Below are positions 1-8,304 of a stretch of 38,444 nt of DNA, one piece after another. The notes below the pieces were generated by a model, which did not search any database, was not told the DNA's origin, and saw only the letters and a program-made list of their open reading frames with translations. Positions within the stretch are counted from its first letter, which is position 1; every line of letters begins with the position of its first letter. Where the stretch lies: assembly GCA_026184295.1 (NCBI GenBank), contig JAHCJK010000035.1, positions 1 through 38,444 of the forward strand, written 5' to 3'. Both the position numbers and the translations under genes were made by a program. This DNA comes from Planctomycetota bacterium (GTDB taxonomy: Bacteria; Planctomycetota; SZUA-567; H5-PLA8).

Positions 1-847
1 CCGTGGGGTAGCGCTTGCCGGCATCCTTTTCGAGACACCACAGAACGACCTTCTCGACCCCGGGGCTCAGGTCCGGATTGAGCGTCGTCGGCGGCGGCAC
101 GGGGCTCGACATGGCCATCTGCAGCGTCTTCCACGGCGTGTCGCCGACCAGCGGCGGGACGCCGGTCAGGCCCTCGTACAGGATCGCGCCCAGGCTGTAG
201 ACGTCGGAGGCGGGCGTGAGTTTTTCCTCCTCGCCGCGCGCCTGCTCGGGGCTCATGTAGGCCGGCGTCCCGACGATCGACTGCACGCCCTCGGCGCTCT
301 TGGCCCCGCGCCGCCAGCTCAGGCCGAAGTCGAGGACGTACGGTTCGCCGTCGTTGCCGAAGATCAGGTTGCCGGGTTTGAGGTCGCGGTGGATCAGGCC
401 GTGCTCGTGCGCGTGATGCACCGCCTGCGCGACCTTGATCATGCTCTCGATGAAGCGCTTGCGGCTGAGCAGCCCCGAAGGCATCGCGTGCTCGTAGGTG
501 ATCCCCTGCACGAACGGGAAGACCAGGTACGCGTGCCCGTCCGCGACGCCGGCCTCCTTGACGCCGACGATGGAAGGATGCTTGAGCCCGCGGAAGACGT
601 TGGCTTCCTCCTTCACGGCGGCTTCCAGGGAGCGGAGGTCGCGCTTGTCGCCAACGGCGTAGACGACCTTCACCGCCACGGCGCTGCGGTCGCGCGGATC
701 GACGCCGTGGTAGACGATGGAGTTCCGGCCGCGTCCGATCTCGGAGAGCACGACGAAGCGGTCCACGAAGCCGGGCCGGGCCGTGGGGAAACCGTCCTCG
801 CCGGACGGTGGGGGCGTCGGGGCGCGGCCCCGAGGCGGGGGACTCAT
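1..847 (-). CDS. Ser/Thr protein kinase, N-terminal part (runs off the window)
   Basis: This is a Hanks-type protein kinase that phosphorylates Ser/Thr on protein substrates. The left window edge cuts it after about 282 residues, so its C-terminus is unseen. A Pro-rich leader (residues 1-25) precedes the kinase domain. Visible motifs are the glycine loop IGRGRNSIVYHG (37-48), the ATP lysine in AVAVKVV (Lys60), the catalytic loop HRDLKPGN (153-160, Asp155), a canonical DFG (173-175) and the activation-segment motif GTPAYMSPEQARG (193-205). All residues needed for activity are present. The start is the ATG at 845-847, just after a stop-containing leader, and no strong Shine-Dalgarno is visible. 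It is transcribed away from the ABC transporter operon at 992. The substrate is unknown, and any transmembrane or sensor part would lie outside the window. Confidence 0.93.
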   Translation of the reverse strand, partial: MSPPPRGRAPTPPPSGEDGFPTARPGFVDRFVVLSEIGRGRNSIVYHGVDPRDRSAVAVKVVYAVGDKRDLRSLEAAVKEEANVFRGLKHPSIVGVKEAGVADGHAYLVFPFVQGITYEHAMPSGLLSRKRFIESMIKVAQAVHHAHEHGLIHRDLKPGNLIFGNDGEPYVLDFGLSWRRGAKSAEGVQSIVGTPAYMSPEQARGEEEKLTPASDVYSLGAILYEGLTGVPPLVGDTPWKTLQMAMSSPVPPPTTLNPDLSPGVEKVVLWCLEKDAGKRYPT

Positions 848-901
848 GGCGTAATTTCACGCCGCAAGCGGGAAAAAGGCAAGGGCAATCACCCTAAAGA
901 G

Positions 902-929
902 TTGTAGCGCACATGGGAGCGCCTAATAT
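902..929 (+). promoter_or_regulatory. Putative sigma70-type promoter for the ABC operon
   Basis: TTGTAG (902-907) and TAATAT (924-929) are separated by 16 bp in a locally AT-rich stretch of the divergent gap between the kinase and the ABC transporter genes. The expected transcription start near 936 leaves a leader of about 55 nt to the ATG at 992. This is sequence resemblance only. Confidence 0.35.
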
Positions 930-991
930 ATGAAACGAAGCGCGCCGGACGCGTAATTTCTTCTATCATCATGCCGCCCGAGGATCTGTCC

Positions 992-1840
992 ATGGTCGAT
1001 TTGAACCCGGCCGGCCGCACCGGCGATCCGATCATCGACGTGGTGAACGTCACCAAATGCTACGAAGGCGGCAAGGCGGCGCTTACCGAAGCCCACATGC
1101 GCCTGCACCGCGGCGAACTGGTGGCGCTGGTGGGCCCCAACGGCGCGGGCAAATCGACGCTGCTTAAGTGCATGGCCGGTCTGGTGCGCCCGCAGGAAGG
1201 CAGCATCACCGTCGCGGGCAAGGACCGCTTCCGCGACCACCTGGCCATCCGCACCTTCACCGCCTACCTGCCCGACCAGCCGAACATGTTCGTGCACTTC
1301 CGCGGGATCGAACACCTGCAGATGATCGGCGACCTGTACGGCGTCGAACTCTCCGAACGCAACCGCCGCATCGAAAGCTTCGCGCGCCTCTTCGACCTGG
1401 ATGAGATTCTCGAGAAGCGCATCGCGACGTACTCCAACGGCCAGTACAAAAAGCTCGCGCTCGCCGCGACCTTTCTCACCAACGCGCGCATCTACCTGCT
1501 CGACGAACCCGAGACCGGTGGGATCGATCCGCCCGCCAGCGCCGCGCTGATGCAGATCCTGCGCATGCTCCGCGACCGCAAGGACGTGACCATCGTCTGG
1601 GCCACGCAGATCGTGGAGATGGCCGAAAAACTCTGCGACCGCGTCGCCATCGTGGACGACGGGCGCGTGCAGGCCTTCGGGACCATGAACGAACTGCGCG
1701 CGAGGTACCAGGCCCCCGGCGCCGACCTGGGGCGCCTCTTCGGGCTCGTCACCGGCAAGGACAAGCAGCAGTTGATCTCGGAAGTGCTGGAAAGCATGGC
1801 GCACAACGCCGAGGAAGCGCCGCGGCGCATCGCGAGGTAG
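992..1840 (+). CDS. ABC transporter ATP-binding protein
   Basis: This is the nucleotide-binding subunit of an ABC-2 type transporter, which hydrolyses ATP to drive the membrane protein encoded next. Numbering is from the ATG at 992, chosen because GAGGA sits 7 nt upstream. An ATG at 971 would add 7 residues but has no ribosome site. Walker A is GPNGAGKST (48-56), the signature is YSNGQ (147-151), a variant of LSGGQ, and Walker B is IYLLDEP (167-173) followed by a D-loop ETGGIDP. The switch (H-loop) position reads WATQ, so Gln206 stands where most ABC ATPases have His. The length of 282 residues fits ABC-2 exporter ATPases. The partner ORF begins 1 nt after the stop codon, so the two are co-transcribed. 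The substrate cannot be predicted. Confidence 0.92.
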   Translation: MVDLNPAGRTGDPIIDVVNVTKCYEGGKAALTEAHMRLHRGELVALVGPNGAGKSTLLKCMAGLVRPQEGSITVAGKDRFRDHLAIRTFTAYLPDQPNMFVHFRGIEHLQMIGDLYGVELSERNRRIESFARLFDLDEILEKRIATYSNGQYKKLALAATFLTNARIYLLDEPETGGIDPPASAALMQILRMLRDRKDVTIVWATQIVEMAEKLCDRVAIVDDGRVQAFGTMNELRARYQAPGADLGRLFGLVTGKDKQQLISEVLESMAHNAEEAPRRIAR

Positions 1841-1841
1841 C

Positions 1842-3752
1842 ATGGACCACATCTACGGCCGGCTCTTCCGCCTGCAGGAGGCGGACCAGCCGCTCTGGCG
1901 GCGCGCCTGCTCCTGGGTCCTGGCCGGCGTGCTGCTGGCGGCCTGCGGCGCGTGGATTTTCTACGCCGGCCGGCAGGTCGCGACCGCCTACCGCTCGCTG
2001 CCCGCCGGCGTTCAGATGCCGATTGGGCGGCTGGCCGCGTGCCTGGCGGGGCTGCAATTCTTTTTCCACGCCGCGCGGTTCTGGACGCAGCAGCTCTTTC
2101 ATCAGGGGCCGATGCGCGACCTGGCGCTCACGCCTGGATCGGCCGCGCAGATTCTTCGCGTGGGCCTGCGCCTGAACCTGCGGGATGCGCGCCTTCCCTG
2201 GCTCGCGGCCAGCGTCCTGTACCTGGCCCCGTGGCTCTGGCATGAATGCATCACCTTCGGCGTCACGCCCGGCTGGACCTGGATGCTGCCGCTGGCGTGG
2301 CCGCTCGCGCTGATCCTCTCCACGGTGCTGGTGCTGGTCGGGCGCGCGATGGTGGAAGCCTGCGCCCTCGCGGCCTGCATGCTCGGTTCCGCGCTCGGCG
2401 TGGGCGGACTCGCGCCGCGGTACCCGCTGCTGGGGCGCATGCTGCTCGGCCTGCATGCCACGCTTTCGATCGGCGGGCTGGCCGGCATCATACTGGCGGT
2501 GGCCTCGGTCTTCCTCGCGCCGGGCGAGCGCGCGTCGGACCTTCAGCGCATCGGCGCGGCCATTCTCGAAGTGGCGGCCGAGCCGTCGCACCCGCTGCAC
2601 CCGCTGCTGCGCTGGAGCCCGAGCACGTTCTGGTTCGACGCCTACGCGCATACCATCAACGGGCCGTACGGGCAGGCGACCTTCGCGCTGCTCGGCTGCG
2701 CCGCGACGATCCTCGCCGCGCTGGGCCTGACGGCGCTCTGCCTGCCCGCCGGCTTCAGCGCCGAAGCGCGCCTGGGGTTCTCGGGGGTTTCGCGGGACCC
2801 CAAGCCCGCGCAGGCCGCGGACGCGCCGACGCGCGCGTTCGATCCCGACGCCGAAAACGGGCCCGTGGAAGGCTGGCTGCTGCGAAAGCTCGGGCGCATG
2901 GCCCGCGCCACCCTGCGCCTGATGACGCGCAACCACGAGGCCGGCTCGCTGGACCGCCATTTCCTGCGCACGCTCTATTACGCGCCGGTCTCGCTGGCCG
3001 CCGGATGGCTGGCGCTGCATCTGGTGCCCGGCGCGGTGGATTTCGTGTGCAGGATCTGGTGGCAGCCCCTGCTGCCCCGCGATTACCGCATTCTGGGCGA
3101 AGGCGCCGCCGCGGTGGCGATCCTGATCGTGTACGTCACGCGCATGTCCATCTGGGGCCGGCTCACGGGCGCAGGGCTGCAGGGCCCGCAGCGTTCGGCC
3201 GCGGCGCCGACCGGCTGGGCGCTGCTCGCCGGCCAGCGCGCCGCCCCCGCCCTCTCGCGCGGCGACCTCCGCATCCCGCTCAACGAACTCTACGCCGTCG
3301 GTTACTCCGACGCGGTGCTGCTGCCCACGCTGTACGCGCTGCTGTGGAGTTTCCTGCTGGCGGGGCTGGCGCTGGCGGAAGCGGTCGCGGTGGGCCTGGA
3401 TCCGGCGGCATCGCTGCTGGCCGCCGCCATCGTGGCCGTCGTCGTGCCGCAGACCGTCTTTCTGATCGCGCTGCTGGGCATCCAATCCTACTGCAAGAAC
3501 TACCGGCGCACCTGGACGGCGCTGATCCTCCAAACCTGCGCCTTCGCCGTGGTCTTCATCTCCCTGATCAGCGGCATCCTGATCGTGGTCGCGTACCTGG
3601 TTCAGCACGTCCTCGACGAGAACCGGCCCGTCTGGATCGCGTACGTCGGCTCGGTCAACCTCGTGCTGGTCTTCGACGTGGCGGTGTACATGCTCGCGCG
3701 CCTGGTGTACGTGCGGCGGCGCTTCGACGCCGAACTCCCGGCCGTGCGCTAA
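1842..3752 (+). CDS. Large multi-pass membrane protein, probable ABC-2 permease
   Basis: This 636-residue integral membrane protein has about 11-13 predicted hydrophobic segments, for example around residues 24-44, 125-165, 205-228, 280-303, 385-410, 430-447, 500-560, 572-602 and 608-630. It probably forms the membrane path for the ATPase encoded 1 nt upstream. That role is inferred from position and topology; I do not recognise a named family signature. An Arg/Lys-rich cytoplasmic stretch lies between the two membrane halves (about 310-380). The coding frame is chosen over long overlapping open frames because only this one reads as coherent membrane helices and starts immediately after the ATPase stop. 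Its stop overlaps the convergent gene's stop at 3749-3752. Confidence 0.85.
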   Translation: MDHIYGRLFRLQEADQPLWRRACSWVLAGVLLAACGAWIFYAGRQVATAYRSLPAGVQMPIGRLAACLAGLQFFFHAARFWTQQLFHQGPMRDLALTPGSAAQILRVGLRLNLRDARLPWLAASVLYLAPWLWHECITFGVTPGWTWMLPLAWPLALILSTVLVLVGRAMVEACALAACMLGSALGVGGLAPRYPLLGRMLLGLHATLSIGGLAGIILAVASVFLAPGERASDLQRIGAAILEVAAEPSHPLHPLLRWSPSTFWFDAYAHTINGPYGQATFALLGCAATILAALGLTALCLPAGFSAEARLGFSGVSRDPKPAQAADAPTRAFDPDAENGPVEGWLLRKLGRMARATLRLMTRNHEAGSLDRHFLRTLYYAPVSLAAGWLALHLVPGAVDFVCRIWWQPLLPRDYRILGEGAAAVAILIVYVTRMSIWGRLTGAGLQGPQRSAAAPTGWALLAGQRAAPALSRGDLRIPLNELYAVGYSDAVLLPTLYALLWSFLLAGLALAEAVAVGLDPAASLLAAAIVAVVVPQTVFLIALLGIQSYCKNYRRTWTALILQTCAFAVVFISLISGILIVVAYLVQHVLDENRPVWIAYVGSVNLVLVFDVAVYMLARLVYVRRRFDAELPAVR

Positions 3753-4546
3753 ACGCGGGCATCCGGCAGCGGCGGCAGGCCCGGCGCGGGCGGCGGCGGC
3801 GTCTGGAGCGCCACCGGAAGATGCGGCGGGGGCGGCGGCGGCCAGGAGCCCGGGCGCGGCGCTGGATAAATGATCCCGTGCTCATGCAGCGCCGCCTCGC
3901 GCAGCGCGTAGCGCCACGAACGCCAGGTCAGCCACGCCACCGGCAGAAAGAGCGCGGACGTGACCATCACCACCAGGATATGCACGGTCCGCGCGCGGCC
4001 CTCGATCTTTTCCGCATGGCGGCGCAGCGCGTCCAGCGCGACGAAGTAGCCGAAGCCCATCGCCAGGAGCAGATACCCCGACCAGAAGATCGTGTAGCCT
4101 TGGCGGTCCGGCCCGGGTTCCTGATTCAGCGCCAGCGCGCCGGACATCCCGAAGGCGTACAGGAAGACGGCGGCGAAGAGGTCGGTCATCCCGAATTGCA
4201 GGCGCCCCAGCGGCAGGTTCAGCGTGCGCAGCTTCTTCTCGTGCGTGCGCCCCTGGAACCAGACGATCAGCCAGCCGATGTAGCCGGCCAGCCCGCCGAA
4301 CAGGAAAAAGGCCTGCCCGAGACAGGGCACGAGGAAGGCGCCGCCGAAGATCAGCAGGCACCACAGGAAAGAGCGCCAGAAACCCGAGAGGTACAGGCCG
4401 GTGGGATTTCCGCGCCGGCCTCCGAGCGCCAGGAAGGTCAACTGCGAGCGCAGAAAGAGAAACGGATAAAAGGCCATGCCAAACGGAAGAACCACCAGAA
4501 CGAAGGCCAGGAGGCCGAGGATGACGAATGCTTCGGAGGTATTCAT
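3749..4546 (-). CDS. Membrane protein of unknown function, Pro-rich tail
   Basis: This 265-residue protein has six or so hydrophobic segments: about 5-30, 58-80, 80-95, 122-138, 153-172 and 188-205. They are followed by TWRSWRYALREAALHEHGI and a Pro-rich cytoplasmic-type tail of about 40 residues. It appears paralogous to the upstream gene at 4601-5365: both share a membrane layout, a central L-Q-x3-D-(L/M)-F-A motif and a C-terminal T-W-R-(S/A)-W-x-Y-A-L motif. I know no family for it. It is the third gene of a likely nadB-membrane-membrane transcription unit, starting 54 bp after its paralog ends. Its 3' end overlaps the convergent ABC permease by 4 bp. Confidence 0.8.
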   Translation of the reverse strand: MNTSEAFVILGLLAFVLVVLPFGMAFYPFLFLRSQLTFLALGGRRGNPTGLYLSGFWRSFLWCLLIFGGAFLVPCLGQAFFLFGGLAGYIGWLIVWFQGRTHEKKLRTLNLPLGRLQFGMTDLFAAVFLYAFGMSGALALNQEPGPDRQGYTIFWSGYLLLAMGFGYFVALDALRRHAEKIEGRARTVHILVVMVTSALFLPVAWLTWRSWRYALREAALHEHGIIYPAPRPGSWPPPPPPHLPVALQTPPPPAPGLPPLPDARV

Positions 4547-4600
4547 CTCCGCCGCAGTCTAGCGCCGCTGGGCGCGCTTGTCAGCCCCCCGCGAACGGCC

Positions 4601-5365
4601 CTAGGCCGGCGGGGAACCATCGCCCGCCCGCGCGATGATGGCGTCCACGGCCCGATCGGTCGCCTGGCGCTGGTGCTGCAGCATGTCGAGACCCAGGTTC
4701 TGGTCGGATTTCCACAGCGCGTAGAGCCACGCGCGCCAAGTCATCCACGTCGGCACGATGAAGAAGAAGGTGGTGTAGACCAGGACGCCCGAAATAAAGA
4801 GCAGCCTCGGGATGGGCCGCTGGAGTTTCATGCTGCGGCGGCAGACATCCAGCGCGAAGAACAGGCCCACGGCCGTGCAGAGAATCGCGTACGCGGCGAG
4901 GACGAAGACCTGCTGCGGATCGCTGCCCGTCCGCCCCCAGCTCAGGTAAAAGCCCATGTACGTCGCGAAGAAGACCGCCGGCGCGAACATGTCCTGCATC
5001 CAGAGCTGCAGCTTGGGCACCGGGTGGCTTTCGTCGAAGGCCTTGCGCAGCTTGCGGTCGCGGAACTTTCTGTAGAAGTAAATGACCCAGCCGAGCGAAC
5101 CGGAGCCGCCCAGCGCCAGCATGAACAACAGGAAAGAGTAATTGTTCAAGGCCCGGCCCATCAGCACTACCAGCCACAAGGCCAGGACCGTGACGAAGAA
5201 CCCGCCCATGCCCATCAGGAACAGCATCACCGGCCGCCCGTAGTACTTCCCCTTGGCCAGGGACTCCAGCCGCATGCGCATGTAAAGGTAGACCCAGAAG
5301 AAAACGCCGAGATACACCAGGAAAGCAAGGAACAGCACCATGACCACGAAGCCGGGGCCAAACAT
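4601..5365 (-). CDS. Membrane protein of unknown function, paralog of 3749-4546
   Basis: This 254-residue multi-pass protein has strong hydrophobic segments near residues 4-28, 46-70, 75-95, 128-145, 155-173 and 185-207. A basic loop containing Y-F-Y-R-K-F-R-D-R-K-L-R-K lies at about 96-108. The C-terminal part after T-W-R-A-W-L-Y-A-L is hydrophilic and probably cytoplasmic. It resembles its downstream neighbour at the level of motif order, which suggests an old tandem duplication. It starts 30 bp after the nadB stop, so it is probably co-transcribed with nadB, but nothing in the sequence links it to NAD synthesis. Its function is unknown. Confidence 0.82.
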   Translation of the reverse strand: MFGPGFVVMVLFLAFLVYLGVFFWVYLYMRMRLESLAKGKYYGRPVMLFLMGMGGFFVTVLALWLVVLMGRALNNYSFLLFMLALGGSGSLGWVIYFYRKFRDRKLRKAFDESHPVPKLQLWMQDMFAPAVFFATYMGFYLSWGRTGSDPQQVFVLAAYAILCTAVGLFFALDVCRRSMKLQRPIPRLLFISGVLVYTTFFFIVPTWMTWRAWLYALWKSDQNLGLDMLQHQRQATDRAVDAIIARAGDGSPPA

Positions 5366-5395
5366 AGGGGTCGTCTCTCGATAACGATCAGGCGG

Positions 5396-7012
5396 CTACG
5401 CGCCGCGTTCGAATTCACTGCGCTTGAATGTTACGTGCTTCTTCCAATTTGCATCGTCCGTATTTGGAAAATCCGAGCGCTGGTGCGCGCCGCGGGATTC
5501 CTCGCGCTTCAACGCGCCGCGCACGATCAACTGCGCGCAGGCCAGCATATTCTGCAGCTCCAGGCCCTTCACCGACTGGAACTCCTCGGCATAGACGTAG
5601 TTCTGCCAGAAATCGAGCATCTGCAAGGCGTTGGTCATCGTCTCGAGGTCGCGCAAAATGCCCGCGCTGCGGCTGACCAGCGACTTCAGCGAGGCGCGCA
5701 CGTCGTCCACGTCGAGCGGGATCGTTTCCTTGTTGCGCATCGGCCGCACGCGCTTGTCGGGGAACGTCGGCTGCGAACATTCCGCCAGCTTCAGCGCCTG
5801 CCGCCCGGCCTCGTGCCCGAAGACCAGGCCGTCCAGCAGCGAGTTGCTCGCCAGCCGGTTCGCGCCGTGAATCCCGCAGCTCGCGACTTCCCCCGCGGCG
5901 AAGAGCCGCTGGACGTCGGTGCGCGCCTCCAGGTCCGTGCGCACCCCGCCCATCATGTAATGGCAGGCCGGGCGCACGGGAATCTTGTCCTTGGTCAGGT
6001 CCAGGCCGTACTGCCGCAGCGTCTTCAGGATCGTGGGGAAGCGCTCCTGGATCATCTTGGGGCTCAGGTGCGCGAGGCTCAGGTAGACGTTCGTCGCGCC
6101 CGTCGAACGCATCTCGCTGTAGATCGCGCGCGAGACGACGTCGCGCGGCGCCAGATCCCCGCGTTCGTCGTAGCGCGTCATGAAGCGCTCGCCCTTCTGG
6201 TTCAGCAGGTGCGCGCCTTCGCCGCGCACGGCCTCGCTGACCAGAAAACGCTTCGCGCCCGCCAGGTACAGCACCGTCGGGTGGAACTGGACGAACTCCA
6301 TGTCCTGCACCGTCGCGCCGGCGCGGAAGGCCGCGGCCATGCCGTCCCCGGTGGTCACGTCGGGGTTGGTGGTCTCGCGGTAGACCTGCCCCAGCCCGCC
6401 CGTCGCCAGCACCGTGGCCTTGGCCTCGATCTTGAGAAAGCGCCCGCCCTTCACGTCCAGCGCGATCATGCCGTAGCAGACGCCGTCCATGTGGAGCAGG
6501 TCCACGGCGAAGTGGTTTTCGAGCACCGAGATGTTCGGGTGTTCGTGGATCATCTGCGCCAGGCGCGTCTCGATCGCCTGGCCCGTGGCGTCGCCGTTCG
6601 CGTGCAGGATGCGCCGGTGCCCGTGGCCGCCTTCGAGCGTGAAGGCGAGTTTCTCCTTGCTCTCGCGGTCGAACGGCGTGCCCCAGTCGATCAGTTCCTT
6701 CACGCGCGCCGGGCCGAGCGTGACCAGCTTGCGCACGGAGTCTTCGTCGCACAGGCCCGCGCCCGCGACGAGCGTGTCTTTCAGGTGGTTCTCGGGCGAA
6801 TCGCCCGGCGCGAGCGCCGCCGCGACGCCGCCCTGGGCATAAAAGGTGTTCGATTCTTTCAGGCTGCTTTTGGTAACGAGGAGGACGGACGCGTTTTCAG
6901 CCGCGGCCAGCGCCGCCGAAATGGCCGTGATGCCCGACCCGATCACGACGACATCCGGCGCCAGCGACGGAATCCGGCGCATATCCAGGTCGAGCAGGTA
7001 CTGTTCGTTCAT
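5396..7012 (-). CDS. nadB: L-aspartate oxidase (NadB)
   Basis: This FAD flavoprotein oxidises L-aspartate to iminoaspartate, the first step of de novo NAD synthesis, using oxygen or fumarate as acceptor. Its product is used by quinolinate synthase NadA, which is not in this window. Numbering is from the ATG at 7012, giving 538 residues, normal for the family; an in-frame upstream ATG at 7051 would add 13 residues. The N-terminal FAD site is VVVIGSGITA (21-30). Family motifs seen are AQGGVAAAL (59-67), GHGHRRILHANGDATGQAI (129-147), QFHPT (242-246), SEAVRGEGAHL (259-269), CHYMMGG (350-356) and HGANRLASNSLLDGLVFG (382-399). His351 and the Arg residues in these motifs are expected at the active site. 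The helical C-terminal domain is present. It is divergent from the radical SAM gene. Confidence 0.97.
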   Translation of the reverse strand: MNEQYLLDLDMRRIPSLAPDVVVIGSGITAISAALAAAENASVLLVTKSSLKESNTFYAQGGVAAALAPGDSPENHLKDTLVAGAGLCDEDSVRKLVTLGPARVKELIDWGTPFDRESKEKLAFTLEGGHGHRRILHANGDATGQAIETRLAQMIHEHPNISVLENHFAVDLLHMDGVCYGMIALDVKGGRFLKIEAKATVLATGGLGQVYRETTNPDVTTGDGMAAAFRAGATVQDMEFVQFHPTVLYLAGAKRFLVSEAVRGEGAHLLNQKGERFMTRYDERGDLAPRDVVSRAIYSEMRSTGATNVYLSLAHLSPKMIQERFPTILKTLRQYGLDLTKDKIPVRPACHYMMGGVRTDLEARTDVQRLFAAGEVASCGIHGANRLASNSLLDGLVFGHEAGRQALKLAECSQPTFPDKRVRPMRNKETIPLDVDDVRASLKSLVSRSAGILRDLETMTNALQMLDFWQNYVYAEEFQSVKGLELQNMLACAQLIVRGALKREESRGAHQRSDFPNTDDANWKKHVTFKRSEFERGA

Positions 7013-7201
7013 GTCCGCGAGCCGGCACTCCGCTTGTGCCGAGGCTGGCACAATCGGAACCGACTCCCCCCAGAGGATACTGAGAAGGTATGTTAGGCGG
7101 TCGTTTGTGCAAGGTAAAGTAGCATCCGAGGTTCCGTTCCGTTCGATCCGCCTGAGCGCGCTCGGTCGAAGGAGCGGCGCGGAAATTTCGAAAGTTCGTG
7201 C

Positions 7202-7231
7202 TTGCCCGCGAACATTTATTTGGCATATATT
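7202..7231 (+). promoter_or_regulatory. Putative promoter giving a leaderless transcript
   Basis: TTGCCC (7202-7207) and TATATT (7226-7231) have an 18-bp spacer. The -10 element ends only 5 bp before the ATG at 7237, so transcription would start at or next to the start codon. No Shine-Dalgarno is visible, which is consistent with leaderless translation. Resemblance only. Confidence 0.35.
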
Positions 7232-7236
7232 AGGGT

Positions 7237-8292
7237 ATGGCCTTCAAGCTCATTTCGAACCCGCCCAACCCCTGGCAAGCCGCGAGTGTCGAATGGCTGG
7301 GCGAACCGCCCACCGCGAAACTCGAGGTCTTCGAAGAGCACGCCAAGTCGGTGCTCTCCGAAAACGATTCGCCGGACCTCGGCTTTCGCTGGAGCGTGAA
7401 TCCGTACCGAGGGTGCTTTCACGCCTGCGCGTACTGCTACGCGCGGCCTTCGCATCAGTACTGGGACTTCGGCGCGGGGACGGACTTCGAGCGCAAACTG
7501 ATCGTAAAGGTCAATGCCCCCGAGGTGTTGGAGGCCGGTTTCCGCAAAAAATCCTGGCAGGGCGAGACCGTCGTCTTCAGCGGCAATACCGATTGCTACC
7601 AGCCGCTCGAGGCCGTCTACGCGCTTACCCGGCGCTGCCTGGACGTCTGCCGCGCATTCCGCAACCCGGTCAGCCCCATCACCAAAAGCGCGCACGTCCG
7701 CCGCGACACCGAACTTCTCGCGGAACTCGTCCGCGTCGCGCGCGCGGACGTCTTCCTCAGCATCGCCTTCAGCGACGATGCGACCGCCCGGGCGCTGGAA
7801 CCCGGCGCGCCCGTGCCGAGCGCGCGCTTCGCGGCGATGAAGGCGCTGCACGAAGCCGGCGTGCCCGTCGGCGTCTCCTGCGCCCCGGTGATCCCCGGCG
7901 TGAACGACAGCCAGGTCGCGGAGGTGCTCGAACGCGCCCGCGCCTGCGGCGCGCGCCGGGCGTTCATGAACCTCCTGCGCCTGCCCGCGGAAGTGAAGCC
8001 GGTCTTTCTCGAACGCCTGCAGGCCGCGCTGCCGGGGCGCTACAAGAAAGTGACGAACGCAATCCTGGAAATGCGCGAGGGCGCGCTGAACCGCAGCGCC
8101 TTTCACGAACGCATGCGCGGCCAGGGCGAACGCTGGAACGCCATCGAACGCCTCTTCCAGGTCACCTGCCGGCGCCTGGGCATCAACGCCATGCACGAAC
8201 GCGACTTCGGCGCCGCCTCGCGAAGCCTCCACGCCCACGCCGGCGAATCGACCTTCCGCCGCCCGGGGGAAACGATGAATTTGTTTGAGTAG
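7237..8292 (+). CDS. PA0069/Rv2578c-family radical SAM protein
   Basis: This 351-residue radical SAM enzyme belongs to the SplB-like group often annotated PA0069 family. Its reaction is not established. The [4Fe-4S] motif is C-x3-C-x2-C in YRGCFHACAYCYARP (Cys60, Cys64, Cys67). The N-terminal N-P-Y-R-G-C and Y-A-R-P-S-H motifs are typical of this group. Further family-like stretches are FSGNTDCYQP (about 114-123) and the barrel strand GVPVGVSCAPVIPGVND (about 208-224). There are no extra Cys clusters that would suggest a SPASM domain. It stands alone on the plus strand between nadB (divergent) and an FkbM methyltransferase (convergent, 12 bp away). Confidence 0.93.
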   Translation: MAFKLISNPPNPWQAASVEWLGEPPTAKLEVFEEHAKSVLSENDSPDLGFRWSVNPYRGCFHACAYCYARPSHQYWDFGAGTDFERKLIVKVNAPEVLEAGFRKKSWQGETVVFSGNTDCYQPLEAVYALTRRCLDVCRAFRNPVSPITKSAHVRRDTELLAELVRVARADVFLSIAFSDDATARALEPGAPVPSARFAAMKALHEAGVPVGVSCAPVIPGVNDSQVAEVLERARACGARRAFMNLLRLPAEVKPVFLERLQAALPGRYKKVTNAILEMREGALNRSAFHERMRGQGERWNAIERLFQVTCRRLGINAMHERDFGAASRSLHAHAGESTFRRPGETMNLFE

Positions 8293-8304
8293 ACGGGGCC
8301 TCGC

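Noticed and set aside
389..907. Open frame on the plus strand over the start of the kinase at 1-847.
   Set aside because: The minus strand there carries complete kinase motifs; the plus frame is a shadow.
849..960. Direct repeat GCGTAATTTC at 849-858 and 951-960 in the divergent gap.
   Set aside because: Ten bases at two places with no third copy is compatible with chance or shared promoter composition; there is nothing to interpret.
2246..7096. A 1616-codon open frame on the plus strand crossing the ABC permease and the nadB region.
   Set aside because: Its translation is Arg/Ala/Pro/His-rich without domains and overlaps well-identified genes. Long antisense or off-frame openings are expected at this GC content.
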